Both the position numbers and the translations under genes were made by a program. A model generated the notes under the pieces. That model did not search any database, was not told the origin of the DNA, and worked only from the letters and a program-made list of their open reading frames with translations. From Pantoea sp. RIT-PI-b (GTDB taxonomy: Bacteria > Pseudomonadota > Gammaproteobacteria > Enterobacterales > Enterobacteriaceae), in assembly GCF_001187905.1 (NCBI RefSeq), contig NZ_LGIS01000033.1:124001-188000 (forward strand): 64,000 nt of DNA. Direction: 5' to 3'. Of the stretch, positions 62,942 through 64,000 are shown piece by piece. How positions within the stretch are numbered: position 1 is the stretch's first letter; each line of letters starts with the position of its first letter.

Positions 62942-63820
62942 ATGGAACTTCGCCATCTGCGTTATTTTGTAGCCGTTGCAGAGACGCTACATTTCACTCG
63001 TGCCGCAGAGATGTTGGGCATTTCTCAGCCGCCGCTGAGCCAGCAAATCCAGCGGCTGGAACACGAGATTGGGACACCGTTACTGAAACGTTTGACGCGC
63101 GGTGTTGAGCTTACCGACGCGGGCAGGGCATTCCTGAATGATGCCGCAGAGATTGTGCAGCTGGCTGACCATGCGCTCGAGAAAGCCCGAGGCATGGCGC
63201 GGGGCATAAGCGGGCAGATGTCGCTGGGGTTCGCCAGTTCAGTCGCCTTCGGTGCACCGGTGTTTGATCTTATTCAACGTTTTAAAACACGTTATCCGGC
63301 GATGGAGCTCATCACGCGTGAAGAAAACATGGCTTTACTGATGCAGGATTTGCGGGATGGATTGCTCGATGCGGCGTTTATTCGCCTGCCGTGTGAAAGC
63401 AGCAAAGCGTTCAACCTGAAGGTTATCGCTACTGAGAGAATGATGGTTGCGTTACCTGTGGGTCATGCATGTAGCCATCTGCACACCATTGCGTTATCAC
63501 AGCTGGTGGATGAAACATTGATTATGTTTCCGCGTGAAGTCGCTCCCAGCCTCTATGAACTGATCGTCAGCACGTGTCTGCGTGCGGGGTTTACAACAAC
63601 ACGATTTATTCAGGCGCCACAGATTACGTCGTCTCTCGGCATGGTGGGCGCAGGTTGCGGAATCGCACTGGTACCAGAGTCAATGTGCTGCGTGAACAAC
63701 CCACACATCACGTTTTGTGAAATAGAGAATAACACTCTGTTCACCGATATCGCTTTTGCCTGGCGACGCAATAATCCCTCCAGGACAGTGATGCATTTGC
63801 TCAATTTAATTAATGCGTGA
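62942..63820 (+). CDS. budR: LysR-family activator of the butanediol operon
   Basis: The 292-aa LysR protein (MELRHLRYFVAVAETLHFTRAAEMLGISQPPLSQQIQRLE) is divergent from budA with a 104-bp gap, the position of BudR/AlsR in other enterobacteria. BudR activates budABC in response to acetate and low pH. Assignment is by position and family; the effector domain was not compared in detail. Confidence 0.85.
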   Translation: MELRHLRYFVAVAETLHFTRAAEMLGISQPPLSQQIQRLEHEIGTPLLKRLTRGVELTDAGRAFLNDAAEIVQLADHALEKARGMARGISGQMSLGFASSVAFGAPVFDLIQRFKTRYPAMELITREENMALLMQDLRDGLLDAAFIRLPCESSKAFNLKVIATERMMVALPVGHACSHLHTIALSQLVDETLIMFPREVAPSLYELIVSTCLRAGFTTTRFIQAPQITSSLGMVGAGCGIALVPESMCCVNNPHITFCEIENNTLFTDIAFAWRRNNPSRTVMHLLNLINA

Positions 63821-63904
63821 AATCGGGCATTTTATTCAGGTCATAATGATGCCCAATATTAAATATCACTCTAAGCGCTGAATAAAAATCCGACCTGAAA
63901 TGCT

Positions 63905-64000
63905 TCAGCTCGGAATACGCAGTGTTCCGGGAGACTTGCCTGTCACGCGTTTAAATGCCCGACTGAAGGCAGCTTGCGAGGAGTAACCTAAGCGTTGTGA
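63905..64000 (-). CDS. AraC-family regulator, C-terminal end (truncated by window edge)
   Basis: The last 31 codons of an ORF that enters from the right: RLGYSSQAAFSRAFKRVTGKSPG, then a short tail and TGA at 63905-63907. This is the second HTH of an AraC-family protein (GYSSxxxFSRAFKRxxGxSP). It lies 84 bp beyond the convergent budR stop. Confidence 0.85.
   Translation of the reverse strand, partial: SQRLGYSSQAAFSRAFKRVTGKSPGTLRIPS

Noticed and set aside
1..64000. CRISPR arrays, tRNA or rRNA genes, prophage or restriction systems
   Set aside because: I saw no regularly spaced repeats, cloverleaf-like sequences, phage structural genes or nuclease/methylase pairs.

Overview
The window looks like chromosomal DNA of an enterobacterium, most likely from the Erwiniaceae (Pantoea/Erwinia-like). 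This rests on enterobacterial-type norR-norVW, budABC with a divergent budR, an AriR/YmgB biofilm protein, an MnaT (YncA)-type acetyltransferase and a DgcC-type MASE2-GGDEF cyclase, mixed with accessory metabolic islands. The genus call is inference from gene content and not from an alignment.

Layout. 1-6.9 kb: the 3' part of a YahK-like alcohol dehydrogenase, a convergent pair related to teichoic-acid enzymes (TagD-like cytidylyltransferase and CDP-glycerol glycerophosphotransferase-like protein), a chemoreceptor with a clear sigma-28 promoter, a diguanylate cyclase and an OsmC protein. 6.9-13.8 kb: an XRE-cupin regulator divergent from a seven-gene operon (nitrilase, ABC importer of the NitT/TauT type, AtzG-like small protein, AtzE-like amidase, EamA exporter) that looks like uptake and hydrolysis of an unknown nitrogen compound. 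14-18.3 kb: an AriR/YmgB protein under an MlrA/BluR-like operator, a second XRE-cupin regulator, mnaT, an EamA exporter divergent from a MocR regulator, and a decayed acetyltransferase. 18.5-21.7 kb: a large autotransporter with Ig/cadherin-like modules. 21.9-26.3 kb: AraC-like regulator, GPH sugar symporter and GH42 beta-galactosidase. 26.8-28.7 kb: nitrilase divergent from a LysR regulator.

29-49.6 kb is a complete-looking pyochelin-type siderophore locus: pchDEFKCB, a TonB receptor, a periplasmic binding protein, two fused ABC half-transporters and PchR. PchE has no epimerase insertion and the reductase is of the saccharopine-dehydrogenase-like (PchK) type, so the expected product is enantio-pyochelin. 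No isochorismate synthase (PchA) is present. Remnants of IS3-family transposases lie at both edges of the locus.

49.9-54 kb: secreted alpha/beta hydrolase, a TetR regulator divergent from a short-chain dehydrogenase with an 18-bp perfect palindrome, then a SnoaL-like protein and a second SDR. 54.8-59.4 kb: norW-norV and norR. The norR-norV intergenic region is unusual: it carries two NorR enhancer clusters (three GT-N7-AC sites each, nearly identical spacing), each followed by its own sigma-54 promoter. One serves norVW. The other drives a terminated transcript of roughly 170 nt holding a 12-codon ORF and strong hairpins. This is the best candidate for something undescribed. 59.5-63.8 kb: budC, budB and budA (2,3-butanediol pathway) and divergent budR. 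The window closes with the C-terminus of an AraC-family regulator.
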